From: Devosia geojensis
Lineage (GTDB): Bacteria > Pseudomonadota > Alphaproteobacteria > Rhizobiales > Devosiaceae
Assembly (NCBI RefSeq): GCF_000969415.1
Contig: NZ_JZEX01000023.1
Location: 1-40,671, forward strand
DNA length: 40,671 nucleotides
Direction of reading: 5' to 3'
Part shown: positions 23,680 to 31,983 of the stretch, piece after piece
Layout: every line of letters begins with the position of its first letter
Position numbering within the stretch: the first letter of the stretch is position 1
Notes under the pieces: model-generated
What the model saw: the letters and a program-made list of their open reading frames with translations, nothing else
What the model was told of the DNA's origin: nothing
Databases searched by the model: none
Position numbers and translations under genes: made by a program

Positions 23680-23856
23680 ATGCCCAGAAACCCCTTTCAG
23701 CGACCGGTTCCGGTCATGCACGACCGCAACGTGCCGCGCCATGGCGCGCCCATCCCCGTGCGCAAGCCCGAGGAAAAGAAGCTGATGCAGTCGAAGCACG
23801 ACGGCCCCGCCCTGCCGCCGCTCGAAGAGCTGCTGGCGAGGGACAAGGCGCGATAG
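23680..23856 (+). CDS. Short basic protein, doubtful
   Basis: A possible 58-residue protein, MPRNPFQRPVPVMHDRNVPR onward, rich in Pro, Arg and Lys and ending in a short charged helix (LPPLEELLARDKAR). The ATG has AAAGG upstream at an acceptable distance. The composition suggests a disordered protein. No family is recognised, and the frame could be chance. Confidence 0.4.
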   Translation: MPRNPFQRPVPVMHDRNVPRHGAPIPVRKPEEKKLMQSKHDGPALPPLEELLARDKAR

Positions 23857-23994
23857 CTGCGCCCCATGCAAATCCCAGGGGTCGCGATGTATCGCGGCCC
23901 CTCTCCCGCGGTTATCCACTGTCATCCATCCTACACAAATCTTGCCCCAATTCCGGTTTAACGGGTCGGTAACGATTGAGGAGAAGACAGACAA

Positions 23995-24405
23995 ATGGGC
24001 CAGATCCGCGAAATCGTCTTCGATTGCCGTACACCCTCCAAGCTCGCCAACTTCTGGGCGGGGATGCTCGACGGCTATGCCGTACGACCCTATGACGAAG
24101 AAGAGATCGAGCGCCTTGCGAGCCTCGGCTTCACCATCGAGACCGACCCGACGGTGATGGTCGACGGGCCGGGCGCGACGCTCTGCTTCCAGAACGTCGA
24201 CGGACGCCGCTACGACAACAACCGCGTGCATCTCGACATCTCGGTGGAGAACCGCGCCGAGGAGGTCGAGCGGATCAAGGAACTCGGCGCCGAGGTCGTG
24301 CGCGTGCTGCCGACCTATACGGTCATGAAGGACCCGGAAGGCAACCAGTTCTGCCTCGTCGACGTGGCGACTATCGAGGAAGAGGTGGTCGCGGCGGCCG
24401 AATAG
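23995..24405 (+). CDS. VOC/glyoxalase-like protein
   Basis: A 136-residue protein with two beta-alpha-beta-beta-beta units of the vicinal oxygen chelate fold. IREIVFDCRTPSKLANFWAG is the first unit start, and NRVHLDISVENRAEEVERIK opens the second, closing with KDPEGNQFCLVD. His in NRVHLD and the position before CLVD match metal-ligand sites of glyoxalase-like proteins; the first unit has Asp-Cys in place of the usual His. Many such proteins are antibiotic-resistance or dioxygenase relatives without known substrate. GAGGAG lies upstream, about 12 bases from the ATG. Confidence 0.82.
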   Translation: MGQIREIVFDCRTPSKLANFWAGMLDGYAVRPYDEEEIERLASLGFTIETDPTVMVDGPGATLCFQNVDGRRYDNNRVHLDISVENRAEEVERIKELGAEVVRVLPTYTVMKDPEGNQFCLVDVATIEEEVVAAAE

Positions 24406-24420
24406 GGACGTCCCGGCCGG

Positions 24421-24443
24421 CTGCTGACACGCCTTGTCAGCAG
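24421..24443. promoter_or_regulatory. Perfect 9-bp dyad upstream of the GFA gene
   Basis: CTGCTGACA and TGTCAGCAG flank CGCCT. It starts 16 bases after the VOC stop and ends 43 bases before the GFA start, with no T-run. A terminator is possible, but the TGACA-N5-TGTCA core and the position around a -35 region look more like an operator for the GFA gene. Confidence 0.4.
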
Positions 24444-24486
24444 GGTCGATCTAGCCTGTCTCCAGTTCAGAAAACGGAGACCCGAC

Positions 24487-24888
24487 ATGACCCTCATCGC
24501 CACCTGCCACTGCGGCGCCACCCGCATCGAGCTGCCCGCCTTGCCCGCCGAGGTCAAGGAGTGCAACTGCACCTATTGCCACCGCACCGGCGCCGTCTGG
24601 GGCTACTACAGACCCGAGGACGTACGCGTGGTCTCGGCCGAGCACGACGCCATCTATTCGGCGAGCGGCCCGGTCAATGAGCATCACTTCTGCGCCCATT
24701 GCGGCGGCAACACGTACGGCTCCTCGCCCGACTGGGCTTCCATGTACAACAACGACGGGACGCTGAAGGAAGGGATGACCGAAGGCATGCCGACGACGCG
24801 GATCTTCGCGATCAACCTGCGCATGGTTGAGGATTTGGACCTGGCGACATTGGATGTCGTCAAGGTCGACGGGCGCAACAGCTGGTGA
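24487..24888 (+). CDS. GFA-family zinc protein
   Basis: A 133-residue protein of the GFA (glutathione-dependent formaldehyde-activating/CENP-V) family. It has the Mss4-like zinc sites: C7-H-C9-G, C26-N-C28-T-Y-C31-H and C69-x2-C72 in HFCAHCGG. Two zinc ions are expected, one structural and one near the glutathione site. Catalysis of S-hydroxymethylglutathione formation was reported for one member and is disputed, so the reaction is not assumed here. The ATG follows GGAGACCCGAC. A perfect dyad upstream may regulate it. It converges with apt across a repeat element. Confidence 0.88.
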   Translation: MTLIATCHCGATRIELPALPAEVKECNCTYCHRTGAVWGYYRPEDVRVVSAEHDAIYSASGPVNEHHFCAHCGGNTYGSSPDWASMYNNDGTLKEGMTEGMPTTRIFAINLRMVEDLDLATLDVVKVDGRNSW

Positions 24889-24893
24889 GATCG

Positions 24894-25025
24894 TGCCACG
24901 CGCTCGTGGTTCGAGGCCGCTACGCGGCACCTCACCATGAGGGCTGATGGGAAATCGCGATCAACCAGTAGCCCTCATGGTGAGGCGCGGAGCGAAGCGG
25001 AGCCTCGAACCACGAGGGCGTGGCA
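24894..25025. repeat. 132-base inverted-repeat element between GFA and apt
   Basis: The arms run from TGCCACGCGCTCGTGGTTCG at the left to the matching inverted end at 25025, about 52 bases each. They meet the centre at ATGAGGGCT (left) and AGCCCTCATGGTGAGG (right). In the left arm GGCCGCTACGCGGC, in the right arm GGAGCGAAGCGGAGCC, form small extra hairpins. It lies between convergent genes and may stop both transcripts by structure. It resembles intergenic palindromes of rhizobia. Confidence 0.75.
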
Positions 25026-25031
25026 GAGAGT

Positions 25032-25580
25032 TCAATGCCCCTCGAAGGCGATGAGCGAGGTGACCGTCACGCCTTCCGTCTCGAGCTTCTCGGCCCCACC
25101 GATATCGGGCAGGTCGATGACGAAGCCGGCGTGCTCGATGACGGCGCCGGTGCGGCGGATGAGGCCGACGGCGGCGATGGCGGTGCCGCCGGTGGCGATG
25201 AGATCATCGACCAGCAGCACGCGGTGCGAGCCGTCAAGCACATCGTCATGGATCTCGATGGTGTCGACGCCGTATTCGAGCGCGTAATTCTGCCCGATGG
25301 TCTGGCCGGGGAGCTTGCCCTTCTTGCGGATGGGCACGAACCCGACGCCGAGCGCGATGGCGACCCCGGCCCCGAAGATGAAGCCGCGCGCCTCAATGCC
25401 GGCGACATGCGTCACCCCCAGCCCGCGGTGGGCGTTGGCGAGCCGCTCGACGCTCTCGCGGAACCCTTCGGGGTGCTCGATGAGCGTGGTGATGTCGCGG
25501 AAGAGGATGCCGGGCTTGGGGTAGTCGGGAATCGTGCGCACGAGCGCTTTGAGGTCGAGCTGGGCGAGTTCGAGCGACAT
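25032..25580 (-). CDS. apt: Adenine phosphoribosyltransferase
   Basis: A 182-residue purine salvage enzyme that makes AMP from adenine and PRPP. It has IPDYPKPGILFRDITTLIE, GIEARGFIFGAGVAIALGVG for base recognition, RKKGKLPG in the flexible loop, and VLLVDDLIATGGTA (121-134) as the PRPP-binding loop. Its length matches the family. The ATG at 25580 has AAGG upstream. It lies behind the petABC operon as in many alphaproteobacteria, but a terminator after petC suggests its own promoter, perhaps upstream of the 60-residue gene. Confidence 0.96.
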   Translation of the reverse strand: MSLELAQLDLKALVRTIPDYPKPGILFRDITTLIEHPEGFRESVERLANAHRGLGVTHVAGIEARGFIFGAGVAIALGVGFVPIRKKGKLPGQTIGQNYALEYGVDTIEIHDDVLDGSHRVLLVDDLIATGGTAIAAVGLIRRTGAVIEHAGFVIDLPDIGGAEKLETEGVTVTSLIAFEGH

Positions 25581-25605
25581 GGCGAGCCTTGTGGAGGTAA
25601 GGACG

Positions 25606-25788
25606 TCAGCGGGTGCGCGGACGCACGATGACGCGCGCGAGCCGGCCCGCGTTGTAGGCGGCGATCTTGGTCGCTTCTATCGCGACCTCGCGCGTCTTGG
25701 GGTTGGCCACCGCTGCGCGCACGACCGGATTGTGGCTGATGGCCACCGCCGCGCTGGCAACGGTCAGGGCAAGGCGGACGACGGACAT
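25606..25788 (-). CDS. 60-residue protein between petC and apt
   Basis: A small protein starting MSVVRLALTVASAAVAISHN. It has a hydrophobic N-terminal stretch (about 3-19) that could be a membrane anchor, then NPKTREVAIEATKIAAYNAG and a basic end (RVIVRPRTR). GGGAGT lies about eight bases before the ATG, which supports translation. It precedes apt by 25 bases and could be co-transcribed with it. No family is recognised; the basic tail would face the cytoplasm if the N-terminus spans the membrane. Confidence 0.55.
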   Translation of the reverse strand: MSVVRLALTVASAAVAISHNPVVRAAVANPKTREVAIEATKIAAYNAGRLARVIVRPRTR

Positions 25789-25874
25789 GCTCGGCACTCC
25801 CGGAGCTGGAACGCTTGACACGACTAGATTGCAGCAGAGCGCCCGCTTGGCAAGGGGCTCGGGCAATCGTGAGC

Positions 25875-25902
25875 AAAACGAAGGGGCCCGCAGGCCCCTT
25901 CG
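25875..25902 (-). terminator. Terminator of petABC
   Basis: On the minus strand CGAAGGGGCC pairs with GGCCCCTTCG around a TGCG loop, followed by TTTT. The ten-base-pair perfect stem begins 27 bases after the petC stop. It separates petABC from the small gene and apt. Confidence 0.8.
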
Positions 25903-25929
25903 CGAGATATCAGGCGGGATCGCGCGCGA

Positions 25930-26790
25930 TCAGTGCTCGATGCCCTTCCAGATGCGAGTCTTGGTGGCCCACATGAGGCCGGCAAAGACCACGAGGAAGA
26001 GCAGTACGCGGAAACCCGTTTCCTTGCGCGACACCAGGTGCGGCTCGGCCATCCACATCATGAAGGCCGAAACGTCCCGGGCGTACTGATCGACCGTCTC
26101 GGGAACGGCCGCCTCGCCTTCCGCCTCGACATAGTCGACGGCGCCGTCGAAGAGCGGCGGAGCCATGGAGATGGCGTGACCGGGGAAATAGTCGTTGTAG
26201 AAGCGGCCGGCCGGCAGCTCGAAACCCTCTGGGGGCTCATCGTGATAGCCGACGAGCAGGGCGCGGATGTAGTCGACGCCGCCTTCCTGGTAGCCGGTGA
26301 AATAGTTGAAAGCCCAGAACGGGAAGGCGTCCGTGACGCCGCGGGCCTTGGCCAGTACCGAGAAATCCGGCGGAATGGCGCCGCCATTGGCGTCGCGCGC
26401 CTCCTGGTCGGACGCGAAGGGGGAGGGCCAGCGATCGGCCGGGATGCCCGGGCGCATGCCGCCGTCCACCGTGTCGTCGGCGATCTGGTACTCGGCGGCG
26501 AGCGCCTTGACCTGCTCCTCCGAGAAGCCGGGGCCACCGGGCTCCGAGAGGTTGCGGAACGCCATGAGGCGTGCCCCGTGGCAGTTGGCGCAGACCTCGC
26601 GGAAAACCTGAAACCCGCGCTGGAGCTGGTGCTCGTCATAGGTGCCGAAAATGCCCGCGAACGTCCAACTCTGCTTGTCGATATGGACGGCGCCATGGCC
26701 GCCCGCCTCTTCCTCCTGGGCGAAGGCGGGGCCGGCAAAGAGCGCCCCTGCCAGGGCCAGCACGGCGATGATGGTCTTTTTCTTGATCAT
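25930..26790 (-). CDS. petC: Cytochrome c1 of the bc1 complex
   Basis: A 286-residue membrane-anchored c-type cytochrome of ubiquinol:cytochrome c oxidoreductase. A signal peptide (IIAVLALAGALFAGPAFAQ) is followed by the haem site C67-A-N-C70-H71 in VFREVCANCHGARLM. The haem-ligand Met is probably in the later YNDYFPGHAISMAPPLFDG. The C-terminal anchor is FRVLLFLVVFAGLMWATKTR. The family usually passes electrons from the Rieske protein to cytochrome c. The ATG at 26790 gives the signal peptide and lies 19 bases after petB. Confidence 0.96.
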   Translation of the reverse strand: MIKKKTIIAVLALAGALFAGPAFAQEEEAGGHGAVHIDKQSWTFAGIFGTYDEHQLQRGFQVFREVCANCHGARLMAFRNLSEPGGPGFSEEQVKALAAEYQIADDTVDGGMRPGIPADRWPSPFASDQEARDANGGAIPPDFSVLAKARGVTDAFPFWAFNYFTGYQEGGVDYIRALLVGYHDEPPEGFELPAGRFYNDYFPGHAISMAPPLFDGAVDYVEAEGEAAVPETVDQYARDVSAFMMWMAEPHLVSRKETGFRVLLFLVVFAGLMWATKTRIWKGIEH

Positions 26791-26809
26791 GATCTTGAGA
26801 GCCCTGCCG

Positions 26810-28060
26810 TTATGCGTGTGCCTTGCCCAGCACGCTTTCCGAGATGCTGGCCGGAAGCGGCTTGGGCACCTCGATGCGCGAAAGCACCGGCAGGATGACG
26901 ATGAAGTAGAGGAAGTAGTAAGCAACGCAGAACTTGGCGACGAGCACGTAGATGCCCTCGGCCGGCTGCGCGCCCAGGTAGGTCAGGACGATGAAGTTGA
27001 GGACGAAGAGCCAGTAGAACCAGCGGAACATCGGCCGGAAGTTGCCCGAGCGGACCGGCGAGCGGTCGAGCCAGGGCAGAACCAGGAGGATCAGCAGCGC
27101 GCCGCCCATGGCGATGACGCCACCGAGCTTTGAATCGATGAACAGCACGTTGAAGTCGATGGCCCGCAGGATCGTATAGAACGGCAGGAGGTACCATTCG
27201 GGAACGATGTGGGTGGGCGTGACCTGGCTGTTGGCCTGGATGTAGTTGTCCGGGTGACCGAGGATATCGGGCGCAAAGAACACGAACCAGGCGAACGGGA
27301 TGAGGAACACCACCATCGCGAAGGCATCCTTCATCGTGTAGTACGGATGGAAGGGCACCGTGTCGCGGCTGGATTTCACCTCGACGCCGATGGGGTTGTT
27401 GTTGCCGGGCACGTGCAGCGCCCAGATGTGCAGCACGACCAGCGCCGCGATGACGAACGGCAGCAGGTAGTGCAGCGAGAAGAAGCGGTTGAGCGTCGGG
27501 TTGTCGACCGCGAAGCCGCCGCGCAAGAGCTGCAGGATCGGGTCGCCCACGATCGGAATCGCCGAGAAGATGTTGGTGATGACCGTGGCGCCCCAGAAGC
27601 TCATCTGGCCCCAGGGAAGCACGTAGCCCATGAAGGCCGTGGCCATCATCAGGATGAAGATGAAGACGCCGATGATCCACAGGATCTCGCGGGGAGCCTT
27701 GTAGGAGCCGAAATAGAGGCCGCGGAAGATGTGGATGTAGACGGCGGCAAAGAACATCGAGGCGCCGACCGCGTGCACCGCCTGGATGACGCGACCGCCA
27801 TTGACGTTACGGCGGATGTGCTCGACCGAATCGAACGCCATCGCCACGTTGGGCGTGTAGTGCATCGCCAGGATGATGCCGGTGACGATCTGGATGCCGA
27901 GGCACATGGCCAGGATCGCGCCGAACGTCCACCAGTAGTTGAGGTTCTTGGGCGTGGGGAAATCCATCAGGTGCTCCTTGGAGAACCTGATGATCGGCAG
28001 CCGGTCGTCGATCCACTTCTCGACGCCGTTGGCCGGCTTGTAGGTCGAATGTTCTGACAT
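26810..28060 (-). CDS. petB: Cytochrome b of the bc1 complex
   Basis: A 416-residue integral membrane protein with eight expected helices that binds both b haems and the two quinone sites. [20 protein letters not shown] opens the core, [20 protein letters not shown] has haem-ligand His residues, and [20 protein letters not shown] forms part of the quinol site. [12 protein letters not shown] gives the second His pair and [14 protein letters not shown] the PEWY motif of the Qo site. The length is that of the alphaproteobacterial undivided form. The ATG at 28060 is preferred over an upstream TTG. It lies 11 bases behind petA. Confidence 0.97.
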   Translation of the reverse strand: MSEHSTYKPANGVEKWIDDRLPIIRFSKEHLMDFPTPKNLNYWWTFGAILAMCLGIQIVTGIILAMHYTPNVAMAFDSVEHIRRNVNGGRVIQAVHAVGASMFFAAVYIHIFRGLYFGSYKAPREILWIIGVFIFILMMATAFMGYVLPWGQMSFWGATVITNIFSAIPIVGDPILQLLRGGFAVDNPTLNRFFSLHYLLPFVIAALVVLHIWALHVPGNNNPIGVEVKSSRDTVPFHPYYTMKDAFAMVVFLIPFAWFVFFAPDILGHPDNYIQANSQVTPTHIVPEWYLLPFYTILRAIDFNVLFIDSKLGGVIAMGGALLILLVLPWLDRSPVRSGNFRPMFRWFYWLFVLNFIVLTYLGAQPAEGIYVLVAKFCVAYYFLYFIVILPVLSRIEVPKPLPASISESVLGKAHA

Positions 28061-28071
28061 CGTGGCCCCCG

Positions 28072-28614
28072 TCAACCGATCTGGATCAGCGTATCGCTGA
28101 GGAATTCATAAGGCGGAACGACGAGGTTCAGCGGCGCGGGGCCGCGGCGGATGCGGCCGGCCGTGTCGTAGTGCGAGCCGTGGCACGGGCAGAACCAGCC
28201 GTCGAAATCGCCCGATTCCCCGACCGGCACGCAACCGAGATGCGTACAGTTGGCGATCATGACCAGCCACTGTTCGTGGCCGGGCTTGGTGCGCTCCTCG
28301 TCGGTCTCGGGATCCTTGAGCTCGGAAAGCGGAACGGCCTTGGCCTCGTCGATCTCGGCCTGGGTGCGGTTGCGCACGAAGACCGGCAGGCCGCGCCAGG
28401 TGATGGTGACCGACTGGCCTTCCTCGATACCCGAAAGGTTGAATTCGATGGTGGCGAGGGCCAGCGTCGAGGCATCGGGATTGAGCTGGTTGATCAGCGG
28501 CCAGGCGACGGCCGCGCCGCCGACCGCCGCGACGGCCCCGGTTGCGACATAGAGGAAATCCCGCCGTGTCGCTGGTTTTTCTGCATGAGTTGCCAAGGTA
28601 TGGTCCCCGTCCAT
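28072..28614 (-). CDS. petA: Rieske iron-sulfur protein of the bc1 complex
   Basis: A 180-residue 2Fe-2S protein. The twin Arg at 17-18 ([20 protein letters not shown]) forms a Tat signal anchor that stays as a membrane helix. The cluster ligands are C123-T-H125 with disulfide C128 in CTHLGC, and C142-P-C144-H145 in CPCHGSHYD. First gene of petABC; the transcript must start between 28615 and 28834, in the region shared with the divergent trmL. The ATG at 28614 has no Shine-Dalgarno site. A TTG at 28596 would still leave the Tat motif complete. Confidence 0.95.
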   Translation of the reverse strand: MDGDHTLATHAEKPATRRDFLYVATGAVAAVGGAAVAWPLINQLNPDASTLALATIEFNLSGIEEGQSVTITWRGLPVFVRNRTQAEIDEAKAVPLSELKDPETDEERTKPGHEQWLVMIANCTHLGCVPVGESGDFDGWFCPCHGSHYDTAGRIRRGPAPLNLVVPPYEFLSDTLIQIG

Positions 28615-28834
28615 TGTAAACGGCGGGCCGGCGTGGCGGCCCTGCCGCTTGTGCCAAGCGGAATCGCACGCCCCCGCCCTCAAGCGGCCCGTCTTTTGCG
28701 GACCCTTTTTGCACTGTCCCAGGCGCTTGTCCAGTACGCCCCGGCGCGACAAAGCCCAACTGCGACACTATACCCAGTTTCACTCAGGCGAGCCTTGCGC
28801 CACCTGCAACAGGACGCCCGCGGAAAGCTCCCGA

Positions 28835-29305
28835 ATGCCCGTCGAACTCGCGCTCTACCAGCCTGACATCGCCCAGAACACGGGGACACTCCTGCGGCTC
28901 GGCGCCTGCCTCGGGATCAGGGTGCATATCATCCACCCGACGGGCTTCGCCTTCTCGCGGGCGAACCTTAGGCGCACGGGCCTCGACTATCTCGACCATG
29001 CGCAATTCGAGGAACATGTGAGCTTTGCCCGGTTCGACGCCTGGCGGCGGGAGAGCGACAGGCGCCTGGTGCTGGCAACGACGAAGGCCGGCCTTTCGGT
29101 CTACGATGCTGCCTATGAGGCCGGGGATATTATAATGGTCGGGCGCGAGAGCGCCGGCGTGCCCGATACGGTGGCGCAGGCTGCGGGCCTCCAGGTGCGC
29201 ATCCCGATGCGCGAAGGGCTGCGCTCGATCAATGTCGCGCTGGCCGCGACCCTCGTACTCGGCGAAGCCATGCGGCAAACAGAAGCGTTCAAGGATCTGA
29301 CATGA
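28835..29305 (+). CDS. trmL: tRNA (cytidine/uridine-34-2'-O)-methyltransferase
   Basis: A 156-residue SPOUT-class enzyme that 2'-O-methylates the wobble base of certain leucine tRNAs. [20 protein letters not shown] with N15 is the family start. [20 protein letters not shown] follows, then [10 protein letters not shown] and [16 protein letters not shown] make up the SAM-binding trefoil knot. The ATG at 28835 has GGAAAG about nine bases upstream. Divergent from petA; overlaps hemF as ATGA. Confidence 0.94.
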   Translation: MPVELALYQPDIAQNTGTLLRLGACLGIRVHIIHPTGFAFSRANLRRTGLDYLDHAQFEEHVSFARFDAWRRESDRRLVLATTKAGLSVYDAAYEAGDIIMVGRESAGVPDTVAQAAGLQVRIPMREGLRSINVALAATLVLGEAMRQTEAFKDLT

Positions 29306-30198
29306 CGAACGAAATGCCCCAGCCCCAGGCACTGCCCGAGGACATCGACGCCAGGAAGAGGGAGGCCGCCGCCTGGTTTCGGGAGCTGCGCGACCGCATC
29401 TGCGCCGAGTTCGAGGCGATCGAGGCGGAGGTGACGGGCGCAGGCTCGGAACTGCCGGCAGGCGAGTTCGAGCGCACGCCCTGGGACCGCGCGGCGGGCG
29501 GGGGCGGCGAGATGTCGATGCTGCATGGGCGCGTGTTCGAGAAAGCCGGCGTCCACATCTCGACCGTCCACGGGCAGTTCTCGCCCGAGTTCGCTAAGCA
29601 GATTCCGGGGACCGAAGCGGGCGCCGAGTTCTGGAGCTCGGGCATTTCGCTCATCGTTCATCCGCGCAATCCCCACGTTCCGGCCGTGCACATGAACACA
29701 CGCATGATCGTGACGGGCAGGCAGTGGTTCGGCGGCGGCGCGGATCTGACGCCCGTGCTCGACCGGCGCAGGACGCAGGACGATCCGGACACGCGCGACT
29801 TCCATGCGGCGATGAAGGCGGCGTGCGATGCGCATCCGCAGATCGACTACCAGCGCTACAAGGACTGGTGCGACGAATACTTCTACTTGCCGCACCGCAA
29901 CGAGCCGCGGGGCATCGGCGGCATCTTCTACGACCACCTCAATTCCGGCGACTGGCAAGCGGACTTTGCCTTCACCAGGGACGTCGGGCTCGCCTTCTTC
30001 GATATCTACCCCAAGCTCGTGCGCCGCAACTTCGAGACCGCCTGGACCGACGCGGACCGTCACGAGCAGCTGGTGCGGCGCGGGCGCTATGTGGAGTTCA
30101 ACCTGCTCTACGATCGGGGCACCACGTTTGGTTTGAAGACCGGGGGGAATGTGAATGCGATTCTTTCCTCACTGCCGCCCGAGGTGAGGTGGCCGTAG
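29302..30198 (+). CDS. hemF: Oxygen-dependent coproporphyrinogen III oxidase
   Basis: A 298-residue enzyme that decarboxylates coproporphyrinogen III to protoporphyrinogen IX using O2. It has [35 protein letters not shown] with the catalytic Asn-Arg, [12 protein letters not shown] with the catalytic Asp, [19 protein letters not shown], and [20 protein letters not shown]. All conserved segments are present and the length is normal. The ATGA overlap with trmL implies one transcript. The use of the O2-dependent form agrees with the aerobic bc1 chain encoded next door. Confidence 0.97.
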   Translation: MTNEMPQPQALPEDIDARKREAAAWFRELRDRICAEFEAIEAEVTGAGSELPAGEFERTPWDRAAGGGGEMSMLHGRVFEKAGVHISTVHGQFSPEFAKQIPGTEAGAEFWSSGISLIVHPRNPHVPAVHMNTRMIVTGRQWFGGGADLTPVLDRRRTQDDPDTRDFHAAMKAACDAHPQIDYQRYKDWCDEYFYLPHRNEPRGIGGIFYDHLNSGDWQADFAFTRDVGLAFFDIYPKLVRRNFETAWTDADRHEQLVRRGRYVEFNLLYDRGTTFGLKTGGNVNAILSSLPPEVRWP

Positions 30199-30224
30199 CC
30201 CTATCGCTGACCGGCCTGGCATCA

Positions 30225-30338
30225 CCCCCCTCCCAGCCTCCCCCGCAAGGGGGGAGGTGCCGCATTGTGCTTATGGCACGATCTGCTCCAACAACAGGAC
30301 CAGCACCTCCCCCCTTGCGGGGGAGGCTGGGAGGGGGG
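30225..30338. repeat. Perfect 36-bp inverted repeat between hemF and the ATPase
   Basis: The arms 30225-30260 and 30303-30338 are exact reverse complements over 36 bases, separated by 42 bases. Within each arm a C-run and G-run pair around CGCAAG or CTTGCG. The left arm begins 26 bases after the hemF stop. The right arm ends 33 bases before the ATPase start, so the whole element may lie in the ATPase leader. Confidence 0.85.
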
Positions 30339-30371
30339 TTATCTCCACATGGGACGAAAGGGAGATAACCG

Positions 30372-31523
30372 TTGAGCCTTACGGACATCGAGATCATCGG
30401 CTACCGGTCCGTTCGCGCCATCCGCTTTCCGGTGCGGCGGCTTTCGGTGCTGGTCGGCGGCAACGGCGTCGGCAAGACCAACCTCTACCGCGCGCTGGAG
30501 CTCGTGCACGCAGCCGCGCGCGGGACGCTGGCCGAGGAGATCGCCCGGGAGGGCGGAATGGCCTCGGTGTTCTGGGCCGGCGAGCGCAAGGTGGGCGACC
30601 AGTCGCGGCTGTCGCTCAAGGTCGAGATCGACGACATCGGGGCAGAGATGCCGGCGGCCTACGAGGCCGAATTCGGTTTCGCGCCGGGCTACCAGGTGGA
30701 GGTGGGCTTTCGCGTGCCGACCGCCGCGGCCTTTCCGCTGGAAGCGCAGATCAAGCGCGAGGCGCTGACGATCCGCATGGGCAGGCGCGAGGTGACGGTG
30801 CTTGAGCGCAAGGGCGGCGCGGCCTGGGTGCGCGACACGGCCGGCAGGCGCAGCGAGCTGCCGGGTACGCTGCTGGCCAGCGAGACGGCCCTCGCCAACG
30901 TACGCGGCTTTGCCGAGATCGACGCGGTGCGCCAGACGCTGGCCGCCTGGCGGTTCTATCACGGCTTCCGCACGGATGCGGATAGTCCGCTGCGCCGACC
31001 GGCGCTGGCGGTGGCCGCGCCGCTCCTCAATGCAGACGGCTCGAACCTCGCGGCGGTGTTCGCGACGCTCCGGCACATCCGGCAGGACACCATCGACCTT
31101 GATGCCGCCATCGAGCACGCCTTTCCCGGCGCCAGCCTCGACGTGCCGGTCCCGCAGGAGAACGCGACATTCTCCATGACCTTCCCGGACCTGCCGAGGC
31201 GCCCGTTCGCCGCGCGCGAGCTTTCCGACGGGACGCTGCAGTTCCTGGCGCTGCTCGGCGCCCTGCTTTCCTACCGCCTGCCGCCGCTGGTCGCCCTCAA
31301 CGAGCCGGAAACGAGCCTGCACCCGAGCCTCCTGCCCGCACTTGCGAGGACCATCGCACGCGCCGCCGAGCGCACGCAGGTCTGGGTGGTGACCCATTCG
31401 CGCGAGCTGGCCGACGCCCTCGAAACCGAAGCCGGGATTGCCGCGCGCGAAGTGGTACGGCGGGACGGGGCAACGTGGCTCGAAGGGCTCTCGCCGCTCG
31501 GAATCTTCGCCGACGAGGAGTGA
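30372..31523 (+). CDS. AAA family ATPase, COG4637-like
   Basis: A 383-residue SMC/RecF-like P-loop ATPase. The Walker A is GGNGVGKT (29-36) in an N-terminus (SLTDIEIIGYRSVRAIRFPV) typical of RecF/OLD-like proteins. ELSDGTLQFLALLGAL is the ABC signature, PPLVALNEPETSLHP the Walker B and D-loop, and VTHSRELADALE the switch His. The region between (about 60-260) lacks a long coiled coil, so it is not a full SMC. No nuclease or toxin partner is adjacent, so a phage-defence role is not shown. The start is TTG, supported by GGGAG eight bases upstream; no ATG lies near. Confidence 0.85.
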   Translation: MSLTDIEIIGYRSVRAIRFPVRRLSVLVGGNGVGKTNLYRALELVHAAARGTLAEEIAREGGMASVFWAGERKVGDQSRLSLKVEIDDIGAEMPAAYEAEFGFAPGYQVEVGFRVPTAAAFPLEAQIKREALTIRMGRREVTVLERKGGAAWVRDTAGRRSELPGTLLASETALANVRGFAEIDAVRQTLAAWRFYHGFRTDADSPLRRPALAVAAPLLNADGSNLAAVFATLRHIRQDTIDLDAAIEHAFPGASLDVPVPQENATFSMTFPDLPRRPFAARELSDGTLQFLALLGALLSYRLPPLVALNEPETSLHPSLLPALARTIARAAERTQVWVVTHSRELADALETEAGIAAREVVRRDGATWLEGLSPLGIFADEE

Positions 31524-31547
31524 GGGGACCTCCAACTTCTACCGGCT

Positions 31548-31675
31548 GTCACCCCGGCGAAAGTCGGGGCAGTAGCCGGCGCGGATACATTTCTTGCCGC
31601 GAACTGCCGATCACGCCCATCGTGGCTCGCCCGCTTGGCCAGTGTTTACTGGGTCCCGGCTTTCGCCGGGATGAC
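31548..31675. repeat. Dispersed palindromic element, type 1-like ends
   Basis: The left end is GTCACCCCGGCGAAAGTCGG with GGCAGTA. The right end, inverted, is GTCATCCCGGCGAAAGCCGG with GACCCAGTA. The outer hairpins match those of the elements at 10681 and 37286, but the interior differs: I cannot find the CCTGCCCC-TTCA core. It lies in the 259-base gap between the ATPase and the DUF1059 gene. Confidence 0.7.
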
Positions 31676-31782
31676 AGCAGGTGAGTGATCAATGCGCAAG
31701 GCAAACGTCAGGGGAACTGCCTTGTACCTGCCGCGTTCCTCTGGTCCACTCAACGTGTGACAACCCAGACGGGGAGGACGAT

Positions 31783-31977
31783 ATGAAACGCTTCGATTCC
31801 GGAACCCTGATCCCCGGTTCCACCTGGCGCGCGGAGGCCGACAGCGAGGCCGAAGTGGTGCGCCGCGCCGTCGAGAATCTCAAGAATTTCCACGGCGAAA
31901 CCATCGTGCGCCCGGACATGATCGAGCGCATCAAGGAACGCATCGTCGACGTCGACGACAACGAGACCCGGCACTAA
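31783..31977 (+). CDS. DUF1059-like small protein without cysteines
   Basis: A 64-residue protein that follows the DUF1059 pattern: MKRFDSGTLIPGSTWRAEAD at the N-terminus, then acidic helix turns, NFHGETIVRPDMIERIKERI and an Asp/Glu-rich end. Family members usually have CG-x-L-x-PGC; here both Cys are replaced (D-S-G and P-G-S), so any metal or redox role based on them is absent. GGGGAGG lies eight bases before the ATG, which supports translation. It converges with cca with six bases between the stops. Confidence 0.75.
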   Translation: MKRFDSGTLIPGSTWRAEADSEAEVVRRAVENLKNFHGETIVRPDMIERIKERIVDVDDNETRH

Positions 31978-31983
31978 AACGCT

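Noticed and set aside
30372..31523. AAA ATPase as an OLD-type or abortive-infection defence system
   Set aside because: No nuclease domain, toxin, reverse transcriptase or other partner next to it, and no mobile-element context.
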